Position numbers and translations under genes: made by a program
Notes under the pieces: generated by a model
Database searches by the model: none
Seen by the model: the letters and a program-made list of their open reading frames with translations, nothing else
Told to the model about the DNA's origin: nothing
Shown here: positions 9,259-19,500 of the stretch, piece by piece
How positions within the stretch are numbered: position 1 is the stretch's first letter
Layout of the letters: each line of letters begins with the position of its first letter
Assembly: GCF_001411555.2 (NCBI RefSeq)
Contig: NC_049903.1
Coordinates: forward strand, 26,548,270 to 26,612,269
Length of the DNA stretch: 64,000 nt
Direction: 5' to 3'
DNA from: Juglans regia
Taxonomy: Eukaryota; Streptophyta; Magnoliopsida; Fagales; Juglandaceae

Positions 9259-12200
9259 TGTAACACTTGGGTCTAGCATAGAGCTCGCAATCAATATATA
9301 TATATATATTTTATTATTTTTTTTTCTCCCATCTGTTTATCTTCTCACTCGTCTGTTACTCCCCACGTACAAGAAGTTCCCCGCATCAAGCATGGTAACT
9401 TCATGATAACCGTTGCCCCATGCACGTAACTACCTTCCTCTTTGTATTTTTTTTTCCTTTCCCGTGCGCTCAATGCCAGGCATTTTCGTTTCTCAACACA
9501 CTACACCTTGTAAATGCTTCGTCTCTCATATTACCTCTTGCGTTTTTCCCTGTTGCCGTAAGTCACGAAAGTTCCTCCTCAAGCTACCAGCTTTTGTCAC
9601 AGTCGTGCACCACCGTGGGACAACTTCCACTGCCTAGCCCCACGCCTCCACACCCACTGTGTTAGACCTCGCCAGTCTAGTTGTGCGTCCTCACCAGCAC
9701 AAAAACCCAAGCCCGTGTGCATTCAACCGAACGGAAACCACCTTGTGTGAGTTTTTCCCTCTGCACGACAAAAGCCACCAGACTTTGCCTAACCCCACGT
9801 GAAACCGTAAGCCACCGTAGGCCAGCCCCTGTTCCAAGCACTAAAAACAGAGCAAAAACCATACCCACTTCCACACCAAAACCAGCCCTTGTTTCACTGT
9901 TTAGACCGCCAACCACTGCGAGTTAGCCACTGCCGTCGTCGGTTATGCACCCCCAACCCCAAGGTGCCTCTTGGAGTCCTCACAGTCCCATCTCCATTTC
10001 CGACCATCAACACCGTAAGCCTCCCTCTTTGTTTATCTCTCGTGCATCTCTCACTCTCCATTCTCTCTTTCTCGCTCATCACTCTCTCTCTCTCTTCCAG
10101 TGTGCCGCCGTCTGAACAGCCACCGTCCACCACAACCCAACTCCGCGCCGACCTCCTTCCCCTCGGTGCCGCTGCATCGTAGTTTTCCTTGGGTAAGTGC
10201 TGCTGCCGTTGCTCTGTTTTTGTGATTGCTTACTTAAAAATGAAATATTTTGATGTCTCGGTTAACCTAATAGATTGTGCTATTACCTTTTTTGCCCCTA
10301 TGATGTCTTCAGATATATTACTTCGGATGTCCTAAGTTAATGGATTTATATTTTAATGAGTTGTTTATGTATATTGGATTTGAAATCATGAGTTTTATAT
10401 TACGTGCATGTTATGTTTTTTTATTTAGATTTAGACGTTTGGACTTATACTACTAAGTCAGTATACCGATGCTTTTAATAGAGTAATTATAAGTTGATCG
10501 TGTTTTTGTTTTTATATATTAGACTCACTTTGTATAAGTTTTGTTTTTAATACGGATTAAATAAATATTTGAAATATTTATTAGTACTAATATATATATA
10601 TATATATATATATTTTTAGAAGAACATAGTAGTGCAAGACGTTTATTTTGAACTCTTTAAATAGAAACTAATTAGTCTATTTTTTATTAAATGAAATATT
10701 TTCTCTCCTACTTTAATCAGTTTTGTTTTAATGAGTCTTTAAACCAAAAATGTATTTTATGGCATAGTTGCATTTATTATTAATATTATTATGCAATTTC
10801 AGAAATATTTTGAGTTTAATAGGTATGCGGATATTGAGGAATTTAGGAAGTGATGGTATTTTAGAATTAAGAGGAATTTTAGGTTTTTTGATGAATTAAA
10901 ATAGGTACTTCAGGTGTAATATGAGATTATCTGTTCATTGGAGATTTATTTAATTACATGAATTTTTATAGGTGACGATTGACAATTAATTAGTACTGTT
11001 GCGGAGAATTTTTTGTAAAGCTAAGAAGTCCAGGTAAGCGAGGTTCATATACTAGTTTTGCATAAAAGAAATGAAATGAGATTGATTTTGAAAATATTTA
11101 TGTTTATTTTTGAAAATAAATCTAAAAACGACCTTAGATGTTTGTTCTGCATATGCATAAATTCTATAAGAGAAAGTATTTTCTGTCATGACTGGTGTAA
11201 ACATGAGCTAGTTTTATGCATTATGTTTCTGAACTATACAAAAAGAACGAATATGAAAATCTAAAATTTTTTGCTATGAATAAATGAAGATGTTTTGGTG
11301 TCTGTTTATTTCGAACATGTGAAATGATCTGAAACTTTTCAATATTTTGTTTTGATATGATGTGTCATCTGAAAACCTTGGCATGAAGTGCTGATTCTGT
11401 ATCTGAATGTGATCTGATTCTGATGATGTTCCGTTCTGTTTCTGTTAAGGCCTAGCCACGGGTATAATAGTGGTTTATAACCCTACCACAGGGGTGAAAC
11501 ATGGAATACGGCCCAACCATGGGTATAATGGTGGTTTATAACCCTACCACGGGGGTGAAACATAGAATACGGCCAGCCACGGGTATAATGGTGGTTTATA
11601 ACCCTACCACGGGGGTGAAACATGGTATACGGCCTAGCCATGGGTATAATGATGGTTTATAACCCTACCACAGGGGTTAAACATAGTATTTGTCCCGATA
11701 TGATGCTATGAGATGATATGAATATAATATTTAAGTTTGGAAATACCAAAGGATTTTCTGTTTGAGAACAAGTTTGTTTTTCTGAAAATTTCACTCTGAT
11801 GTTTTGTAACAAGTTTTGTTTATATATTCTGAAAGAAAATATGTTATTTCTACATTCTGAAAGTAAATGTCTTGTTCTGCATACCGAACTTTATAAATGC
11901 TCATGTTTACATGCTAGTATATGCTCTCTGCTTGCTGAGTTGTTGAGTTGTTGATAACTCACCCCTTAATCTTCATAATATTTTAGATGACATTGATGGT
12001 TTAGCTGAGGATCAAGATTATGAGGCATTGGGTGAGATGATTTAAGTATAGTGGTTTAAGCATATGAAGTTTTTTATGAGTATTGTCATTTTTTATTAAG
12101 AAATTTTATTATGTTTTGATGACTTGTCATTTTGGAAAATTGGTTATATTGAGGAAATTAGATTGAATCAAATTTTCTATATGATATTGGAAATTTAGAA

Positions 12201-12278
12201 TCTATTTTTATATTATTGAAAGGTGAGTTTAAGTGTTAGGAAGAAACTCTCCGACCCGTGCGGGACCGGGGCGTTATA
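9259..12278 (+). mobile_element. 3.0-kb LTR-like element (solo LTR or LTR-only element), copy A
   Basis: Starts TGTAACACTTGGGTCTAGC and ends GGGACCGGGGCGTTATA. It is homologous over its length, in reverse complement, to 58282-61151. Shared blocks include GAGTTNTTGATAACTCA, a stretch with TTCTGCAT and AAATGCTCAT, and TATAGGTGACGATTGA. Near the left end a promoter-like CAATCAATATATATATAT is followed by C-rich sequence and a donor-like TTGGGTAAGT (about 10189-10198). No polymerase gene is inside. It splits the PDX1.2 pseudogene between codons QML and GAI. Flanking bases (TCGAG and GCGGG) do not form a clean 5-bp duplication, perhaps through decay. The terminal bases are TG...TA instead of TG...CA. 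Confidence 0.75.
11449..11690. repeat. Four 60-bp tandem units inside LTR-like copy A
   Basis: Four units of about 60 bases start near 11449, 11509, 11570 and 11630. The core is GGCCTAGCCACGGGTATAAT, then GGTTTATAACCCTACCAC and GGGGTGAAACAT. Within each unit GGTTTATAACC is a near palindrome. The units differ at only a few positions each, so the array is younger or better homogenised than the element around it. Confidence 0.9.
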
Positions 12279-13499
12279 GCGGGGCTATTCTCGAAGTCAC
12301 AAACGCCGATCAAGCCAAGATCGCCGAAGAAGCCAGCGCTTGTTGTCTTATTGTATCGAAGCCTCTCCACCGAGGTATTTCCCGCATGCCCGACCCGTCC
12401 CTAATCAAGGAAATCAAACGCATCGTCTCGATCCCTATAATGGCCAGAGCTTGTGTTGGTCATTTCATCTAAGCCCAGATCCTCGAATCCATTGGGGTCG
12501 ATTACATCGACGAGAGCAAAGCTCTTGCTCTTGCAGACGAGTAAAACTTCATTAACAAGCATAACTTTCACTACCCATTCGTTTGTGGATGTCAGAATCT
12601 TGGGGAAGTGTTAAGGAGAATAAGAGAAGGGGCAGCGATGATTAGGACTCAAGGGGATTTATCAGGATTTGGAAATATAGCAAAGACTGTGAAGAACTTG
12701 AGAACAATAATAGGTGAGGTAAGGATTTTGAATAACATGGATGAAGATGAAGTATTCGCCTTTTCGAAGAAGATAGCGGCGCTGTATGATCTCGTGGCGA
12801 AAACCAAGCTGTTAGGCACTATAATGATCCACATGTGCTGGTGGAGACTAGCTGCGGGTTGGAGGATAGCGTGGCTGGTCTGAATCTCCGCGAGGACAGG
12901 ATCGAACAATTTGCAAATGAAGGTGCTTAATGGTTCAAGAATCACTAGAATGTCTGTCTCTTATCTGTTATTAGGCATATGGTTGTGTTTTGGTCAATTT
13001 AGGTTGTTGAGCATATGGGACTCTTCTTTTCTTCTTCTTCAACATGATAATGTAGATGGTATAAGACTATATAAGTGTTCCATCTCGTAGTTGTGCTCAT
13101 TTTACCATGAATCTGATACCAATTTGATACGTGTTGAATCTGATTTTGTGGGAGTACAGAAAAGGAACTTGAATAAATTCGTGAAATCTCGAGAACAATA
13201 ATGTGGCAACTTGCATCTGCACAATAAACCAAATAGTCAATTCTGGATGAAGAACCCAGTTGTTGTTTACCATTAAATGGTTTGTATAATTCAGTTTGAG
13301 AGAAGAATCCATGTTAGTTGGTGCCAAAATTCCCATACTTCACTTGTAATGCATCGTTATGATATGATTATGTTTCTTAAAATGGTTATTCTTATGTTTG
13401 TGGAAATACATTGTACTCGACAAAATTCATGCATATGCGTTGTGTTCGATTGCCTCCGTTTCTCTTTTCCATGTATTTTTTTTCCTACTCCGTTAGCTC

Positions 13500-14000
13500 T
13501 AGAGCGTAGAAACTTCTAGATTCCCTCCCAACATTAGCCATGGTAGAGGCTGGAAAGACTAGACGAGAAGCTTTTCAAGAGGTTGAGAGGTTTGGAAAAG
13601 CTAAAAAAAGATGTAGTGGAGACTATGTGCAAGGCTCAACTCTCAAAAAACTCAAGTGCTGAAAATGTAAAGGGAGGAAGAAGAAGGTCAAAAAAATTGA
13701 TAGGGAAACAAATAGGGAACGAAATGATAAGAAGACGAGATGGAAATGTTAAAAAAATAAATTTTTTCAAGGAAAGGGGCACTAGTTGCATGGGATAACG
13801 CAATGGGCAGTTGAAAGTAAAATTTTATATATTTAATGATTAAAAAAAGTGTAAGTACCAACCGGTTGCATGGAGTAATCCAAGGGACGATTGTACGTAA
13901 AATTTCTAATATATATATATTTAATGATTAGAAAAAATTTAAGTACCAATCAGTTGCATGGGATAATATAAGGGACGGTTGTAAATAGAATTTCTGAAAA
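13500..14000 (-). repeat. Right terminal inverted repeat of the MULE, terminus triplicated
   Basis: Bases 13500-13810 are the reverse complement of the left repeat. The outermost motif (TTGCATGGGATAA followed by GGGACGGTTGTA and AATTTC) then occurs three times, beginning near 13786, 13866 and 13956. The two spacers each contain TTTAATGATTA and AAGTACCAA. The 9-bp duplication lies after the third copy, so the element is mobilised, or was extended, with the array included. Confidence 0.8.
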
Positions 14001-14025
14001 TATAAACTCCCCAATAAGAATATTT

Positions 14026-14027
<2 letters not shown>

Positions 14028-14061
<34 letters not shown>
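14028..14061. repeat. (AAT)n microsatellite
   Basis: About eleven AAT units directly after the sequence that resumes beyond the MULE. It matches the (AAT)n spacers of the tandem repeat at 2449 and 8380 and lies about 250 bp before the TCP start codon. Confidence 0.9.
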
Positions 14062-14314
14062 GTAGGGTGGGAACCACAGTGGTAGATCTACAATAATATA
14101 TTCATCGCAGAGAACCGCTACACACTCCCTAGTCCCAGTCGCTCGCATCGCATCGCGCCTCCACTTTGTGGGGTCAATAGAATCCCACTACCAAACAAAC
14201 AATCCCCCACTTCTCCGTTTCTGCAAACCCTAACCTCCCTCGCTCCTTCCCTACCCCCTCTCTCTAGCCGGTAATCCCCTCGTCATTCCTAAACCCTCTA
14301 AAGCCCTAACCCAA

Positions 14315-14896
14315 ATGGGCTCAGACATGGTCGTCCAGTTCCCGGACCAACACCCTAACTCACTCGCCACCACCCCCACCACTACAAAAACCCAAGTTGC
14401 TCCCCCTCGCACCAGAGACCGTCACACCAAGGTCAACGGTCGCGGCCGCCGCATCCGCATGCCCGCCCTCTGCGCCGCCCGGATATTCCAGCTCACTCGC
14501 GAGTTGGGTCACCGCTCCGACGGCGAGACCATCGAATGGCTGCTCCGCCAGGCAGAACCATCCATCATCGCCGCCACCGGATCCGGCACCGTCCCGGCAA
14601 CCATTTCCACCTCCTCCGCCACTATTCCCTCCACGGTTCACTCCGTCCCATGCCGGATACAGCCGCTCTCGGTAGTGAGCGACGGACAGGGGATGTTCAC
14701 GATGGCGCCACCGCCACCTCAGCCGAGTTGTCGATTGGATTTATGTCAGCCGCTGGGGATGGAGTACTCGGCCGCCACGGCTTCTGCGGCGGGCAATGGG
14801 TACCGACACATGCCGTTCACAGCGCTGTTGTTACAGTCGACGGCGACGGAGGAGGCCGAGGAGAGTCAGCAAGAGGAGTTACTTAGGGAGCAATAA
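14315..14896 (+). CDS. Class I (PCF-type) TCP transcription factor
   Basis: An intronless 193-residue protein. The TCP domain begins at about residue 32 with [20 protein letters not shown], a basic region of the short class I type, followed by the helix-loop-helix ([13 protein letters not shown], then [15 protein letters not shown]) and the class I tail ATGSGTVPA. Such proteins bind GTGGGNCC-like sites as dimers in the nucleus and regulate growth. The N terminus is Thr/Pro-rich; the C terminus ends in a Glu/Gln-rich stretch. The start is the first ATG in the frame. Length and the short tail resemble TCP11- or TCP7-like members, but I cannot place it firmly. Its upstream region was cut by a stack of transposons ending 314 bp before the ATG. 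Confidence 0.95.
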   Translation: MGSDMVVQFPDQHPNSLATTPTTTKTQVAPPRTRDRHTKVNGRGRRIRMPALCAARIFQLTRELGHRSDGETIEWLLRQAEPSIIAATGSGTVPATISTSSATIPSTVHSVPCRIQPLSVVSDGQGMFTMAPPPPQPSCRLDLCQPLGMEYSAATASAAGNGYRHMPFTALLLQSTATEEAEESQQEELLREQ

Positions 14897-16539
14897 ACAG
14901 TGTAATATATATGGGTTTGTCTCTGATAGATATATCTATATGTATGGAGTGGGGACATACAGAACTGGACATATGTATCAGTGCATTTTGGACTTTAGGA
15001 GTTTTTTGCTTAATGTCCCTTGCTTCATTCTCTTTTGGGCATGTCAAAATTCTCAAAGTGAGGGAGGGACTTTTGAGATGGTGAAGCTGTAAATTATTAG
15101 AGATGAAATGGAAAAACATGTTTCAGCCATTTATTTTGGCATTTGCAAGCCCTTTTGTGGTGCAGTGGACCATCCTACATTTCATTCAGGATTTGAAAAA
15201 GAAAAGAATTTCCACTTTTTTTCTAAAGATATTAAAGATTTTTCCTTTTTTTAATATAATAAAAATGGTACTTACTTTTGAAATAAATACGAGTAATTAA
15301 TATATCCTTATTATCTTTGTTCGGTATTTCAAGTTTTGCAGATGTTAAGCCAATATCCAGACCAGATCACCTGACTGCAGTTCAATGCAAAGAGTAATTA
15401 TATGCATTTCCAGGAAGAACTCATCGAGTCGAACGCCTCGTTATTTTTACAGATAAAATTAAATGAATTGAAATTAAAATTAAAAATAAAATAAAATATT
15501 ATTAAAATATATTTTTTTAATATTATTTTTATTTTAAGATTTAAAAAATTGAATTATTTTCTTTTATGTAAAAATTTAAAAAAATTATAATAATTAGATG
15601 AAATGAGATACAAAAACAATAGAAACTATATAAATTTCCCCACTTTCTTCGACTCCATTCAAATTATTTAGCAGTGTTTGCAAACATCATGTATTGTTTA
15701 CACTAATTTTCTGTCACTTATTTCAGGCAGTACCCCTTTTATTATAGCAAGATATCCATTTTTTCTGAGCAGTATTATTCATCTTATTATCTTAAAGTTA
15801 TCCATGCTGACATGGCACATTTGCAATTTTATAGAAAAAATTTAATTGTAAACAATTCTGCATACTAATACGCACTCATTCAATATGATTGGTCAGAAAG
15901 TAAATTTTATTAAAAACAATGCTAATTTAAATTTAAAATATAAAAACAACAACATTAGTATGCAAATTGGTACGCAAACTTGCTTATACATAGCAAAATT
16001 CGATTTTATATGCCAACTTTCAATGAAAATTACTTAAAAGATACCACTAGATAATAAGTATGATTGAGAATAATCTGGAATATGCAAATCCATACACCTG
16101 TACTTCAGGATCTGATCCATCTTTGAAATATTTCTATACAGACTCTCACCAATCCAAACAATTTGTCAATAAACTGAAGCTAATTTGAACTCCATTCCAC
16201 TCTTTGTTGCAGGAATTATTCTTTGTTGCAGCGAAAAGGCAGGCATAGGAAATTAAAGGTATCGATTTCCTCTTGCATTGCTCCTTGCCAACACACTTCA
16301 AGTTCAGGGATGCCGTGAAAAATAGCAAGCGACGAGCCATGATTGTGGAAACATTCAGAAGAAGAAAATTTAATATGTTCATAGCAACAGTGAGGGCAAC
16401 AGACGATTATTGAGAGAGTAGGACAGTTTGGAGCAAGTCTTGCACCAAGTAGTACTACGTGTGTATACGTTAAATAGCAACAGTAAGGGCAACAGATTGG
16501 GAGATTTGTGCCCCATGACACTTGACAGCCACACATCTC
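14897..16539. other. Intergenic region between the TCP gene and the OTU gene
   Basis: The TCP and OTU genes are convergent, so both 3' untranslated regions lie here. Apart from the MITE relic at 15434-15625 I see only A+T-rich sequence. Two copies of a GCAACAGTNAGGGCAACAGA motif occur at about 16384 and 16478, in what would be the OTU 3' end. Confidence 0.6.
15434..15625. mobile_element. Degenerate Tourist-like MITE
   Basis: Starts GCCTCGTTATTTTTACAGAT and ends GAGATACAAAAACAATAG, with the family interior AATAAAATATTATTAAAATAT and TAATAATTAGATGAAATGAG. No clear target duplication remains. Confidence 0.6.
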
Positions 16540-19500
16540 CTAATTTCTGGTGCCGAACTTCCACCACCTTCTCCTCTTCCTGGACTCATTTGAATCGTTT
16601 GATGGCACATCTGAATTACAAATCATGATAAAGAAGGCATGCATTATTTTCAGGGGCATAATGAAAAAATCTAACTTTAATCTGATAAGATTAGAGCCTG
16701 AAAACACAAATTCAATCTTAGGTTGGGCCAAATAAAATAAAAAAGAGAGGTGTGCTTCCAATTCTTTCCAATTGTCCATTTTTCACGTTTTCACCCAAAA
16801 GCAAAAATTCAACACCCACGTCAAAGGATGTTCATATGGAGTAAAAGCAGCCTAGCTTGATGGTTGGGTATATCCAATCTCAATTTGTCATTGGGCTAGC
16901 AGTCTAAAACTTCTGAACTTCTTTACCCAGAACAGACAAGCATAAAAGGAAATTACCTCCTTGAAGATAGATCGAGTTGTAATGCACTTCAGCCCAAAAG
17001 CTCAAGAAAATTACTGCACAACACAAGCATTGCATAAAAGTTTTAAAGGTAACAGATTATATAATTTAAACAACCAAACTTGACATGATTAATTGAAAAT
17101 AAAAATCAGAAAGAATTGTAAACCAACAGCAAAAGATAAATTCTTATATCTTACTGATCATATAAAGGACACACCAATTTGGCACATTTTCCACCACTAA
17201 CTTTCCATAGTTCCTCTAACCATGGTACAGCTAATAAATTCATTATATGGTGCCAGTTTTAAGACCCACCCAGCAACTTTTAAAAGCGGTATGGGTGTAG
17301 AAATAGAAATTTAGGCCAAGGTTCAGCAGTATTACTTGTGACAGCATGATGTGAGGAAAAAATAAGAGGGAAATGCAAAAACATTTAAAAAAAAAATTAC
17401 AGAAAGTTAGAAACTGAGAATTAAAGACAACTTGCTGCAAGTAGAATAAGCAGAGAAGTCTTAGCCAACCTACCGCAAGCCAGAAAGACCAAAAAATAAT
17501 ATACTCGCAATAAAACTGAATAATTTAGGAATTTTACCTCGATCTGGCTTCAGGAAATTAGGAAGAATTTCTATGGAACAGGTATCCTTAAAAGAGGTAA
17601 TAAGAAAAATCTTCACCCCATACTGCAACAAAACATTTACAAGTATTAGTCATGGATGAATCGCACTTATATCCTGACCATTAACTTTGCAATTGTGATT
17701 CCTAGAAGATCGCAGTCCAAAAGAAAAATAACTGGGTTGAAACGGAAGTTAGAGAGAGTGGCCAGCAGTTCAGAAAGAGATTAGAGCCAGAGAAAACTCA
17801 TCTTGGCAATCTCTCTAGAATTGTCACACGCACATTTATCTAAGTAATTGGTAAGACCTGTGCCCAAGACTGTTTTGGTTCAGAAAAAAGAAATGCTAAA
17901 TATATAACAAAAATTAATAAATGCAGAACATGAAGTTGGATATCAAAAGCTTTATGATCCAATTTTTTTTTTTTTTTTTTTTTACAGAAGCAAACTATTT
18001 GGTTGTCCAAGCCTAGAGTTGGATCAATGCTTGACAAGTTAAAACTTCTCCAGCTGCAATATACAAATTAAAAAACGACTCCAACCACCAAAGTTATACT
18101 TTTAAGTTCCAATATAACTTCACTCTACAATAAGTTAACATAATTACAATATACCTAGGATGTAGGACACACAAATATAAGCTTTAATACAACATAGAAT
18201 AATGACAGGACCTCCCTTTCATAAACTAACAAAGAAAAACAAATCTTACAGAGTTCAAAAAGAGGGAAAATGATAACCAAAAACCATACCGAATCTGCAG
18301 CTGCTTGCAATGTGACATGATCACCCCACTCCCCGCTTCTAGTAACATTAAATTGAAGTTTACATTGGGAGATCCTTAGTCTATAAACAAAAATTATAAG
18401 AGAGAAAGAAAAGGCAACGAGTTTGATTAGTACTTGGACATCTTCTCACAGTAGTCATCATATTCCATGGGAACATATCCCTCATAAATCTCTGGGTGAG
18501 ACCTAAGCTGATAAGAACAAACATAAAAGTAAATAAAGATACATCAGCTTCGAGAAATTCAAGTTGGCACCAGAAAAAGTAGCTACTTCATATCAACCTA
18601 CCTGACTCACTACTTGTTGCCTTACATAGTTGTGGTTGTCAGGTGTGCAATATAATTGATCTGATAAAGCATGAAACTGGAGAAAGAAACCATCGAAGTA
18701 CGTATAAGAATTAAAGCATAGCAAATAAATAACAACCTAAATAGATCCTGATGATAATTGCTAGGATGCTGAAGGATAAGGATAACTAACCTGACAATTA
18801 CCATCCCCTTGAACCTTGTGCTCTTCAAAGTTATACATCTGCAATCTGAATATACAACATGAAGTAGTATCAACAATAAAACCGCCGAGGCAAACAAAAA
18901 AGTTATGAAGCCCATATTTCAAACCTACGTTGCAATAGACAGCACAACCCCCACGCGCACGTGGCCTGGGTGTGGTTGCTCCTGAAGCTTCGTATAACTC
19001 AAGCCACATTTGGGCCCATACTCCAAAACGGCTGGTCAAAGATTACAATCATAGCCCACTGAAATTATATCTCTCCCAGGCAATGTGGCATTTCATTCAC
19101 CATCTTCTATAATCGATCTGGGGTACTACACTCTCTCACTCTTAAATCCTGATGTTCTCGTCAAACTATTCTGTTGCAGGTGGCATAGCTCAGTCTCGCA
19201 TTTATGGCAGGTGAGTGGCTTTGATACCATTAGAAACAATATAAGGAAAGCCCAAACCACATCAAAGCCTATACTTTTAAAGGACTAGTCAAGGGTTACA
19301 ATTGGAGCACCTTTGAGTCATTATAAAGGGTCAAAACTTCTCCCTCCCAAGCAGGTGCTCATCTGCCCTGTTTGTCCATTAACCCTAGGATTCTTATTGC
19401 AAAATATAACAGTTTTAGGAGCCACAAGAGAACCCTGGTTGCCGCAAATCATAGCTGCTAGCAGTTAAGTCCAACATGACTCTTTTATATAAATTCACTT

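Larger units (their letters stand above)
9151..12930 (+). pseudogene. PDX1.2-like pyridoxal 5'-phosphate synthase subunit, dead and split
   Basis: Left part 9151-9250 encodes an N terminus containing ITDSKKNPFSLKAGLTQML; the right part resumes at 12279 with GAILEVTNADQAKIAEEA and runs through VDYIDES, NKHNF, RRIREGAAMIR and MDEDEVFAF, ending with LREDRIEQFANEGA and a TAA at 12928. PDX1 proteins form the synthase ring of the vitamin B6 pathway. This copy has GAILEV where catalytic PDX1 has an Asp, and MARA where they carry MAKA, the features of the non-catalytic PDX1.2 paralogue. Damage: a 3.0-kb LTR-like insertion, TAA at 12471-12473 and 12541-12543, and loss of about 55 codons after KLLG (near 12817). 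No introns are seen, but PDX1 genes are commonly intronless, so a retrocopy cannot be claimed. Confidence 0.9.
8635..14000. mobile_element. Pack-MULE-like transposon carrying a PDX1.2-type pseudogene
   Basis: A 5.37-kb element bounded by 9-bp duplications TATAAACTA (8626-8634) and TATAAACTC (14001-14009). Its ends form long inverted repeats of about 310 bp (8635-8958 against 13500-13830) with three tandem versions of the outermost terminus on the right. Nine-base duplications and long terminal inverted repeats are the mark of Mutator-like elements. No transposase is present. The interior is a host-derived PDX1.2-like sequence, so it fits the Pack-MULE class. About 3.0 kb of its length is a later LTR-like insertion (9259-12278), leaving an original size near 2.35 kb. 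Confidence 0.85.

Noticed and set aside
9413..10182. Several open frames in C-rich sequence on both strands
   Set aside because: They lie inside the LTR-like element; low-complexity Pro/Thr/Ser composition and lack of conservation in copy B (60100-60700) argue against coding.
11449..11690. CRISPR-like array of repeats
   Set aside because: Units are contiguous without unique spacers, and the genome is a plant; it is an ordinary tandem repeat.
14067..14175. GTGGGAACCAC (14067) and GTGGGGTC (14168) upstream of the TCP gene as autoregulatory TCP sites
   Set aside because: Neither matches the class I GTGGGNCC site exactly, and such short near-matches are expected by chance.
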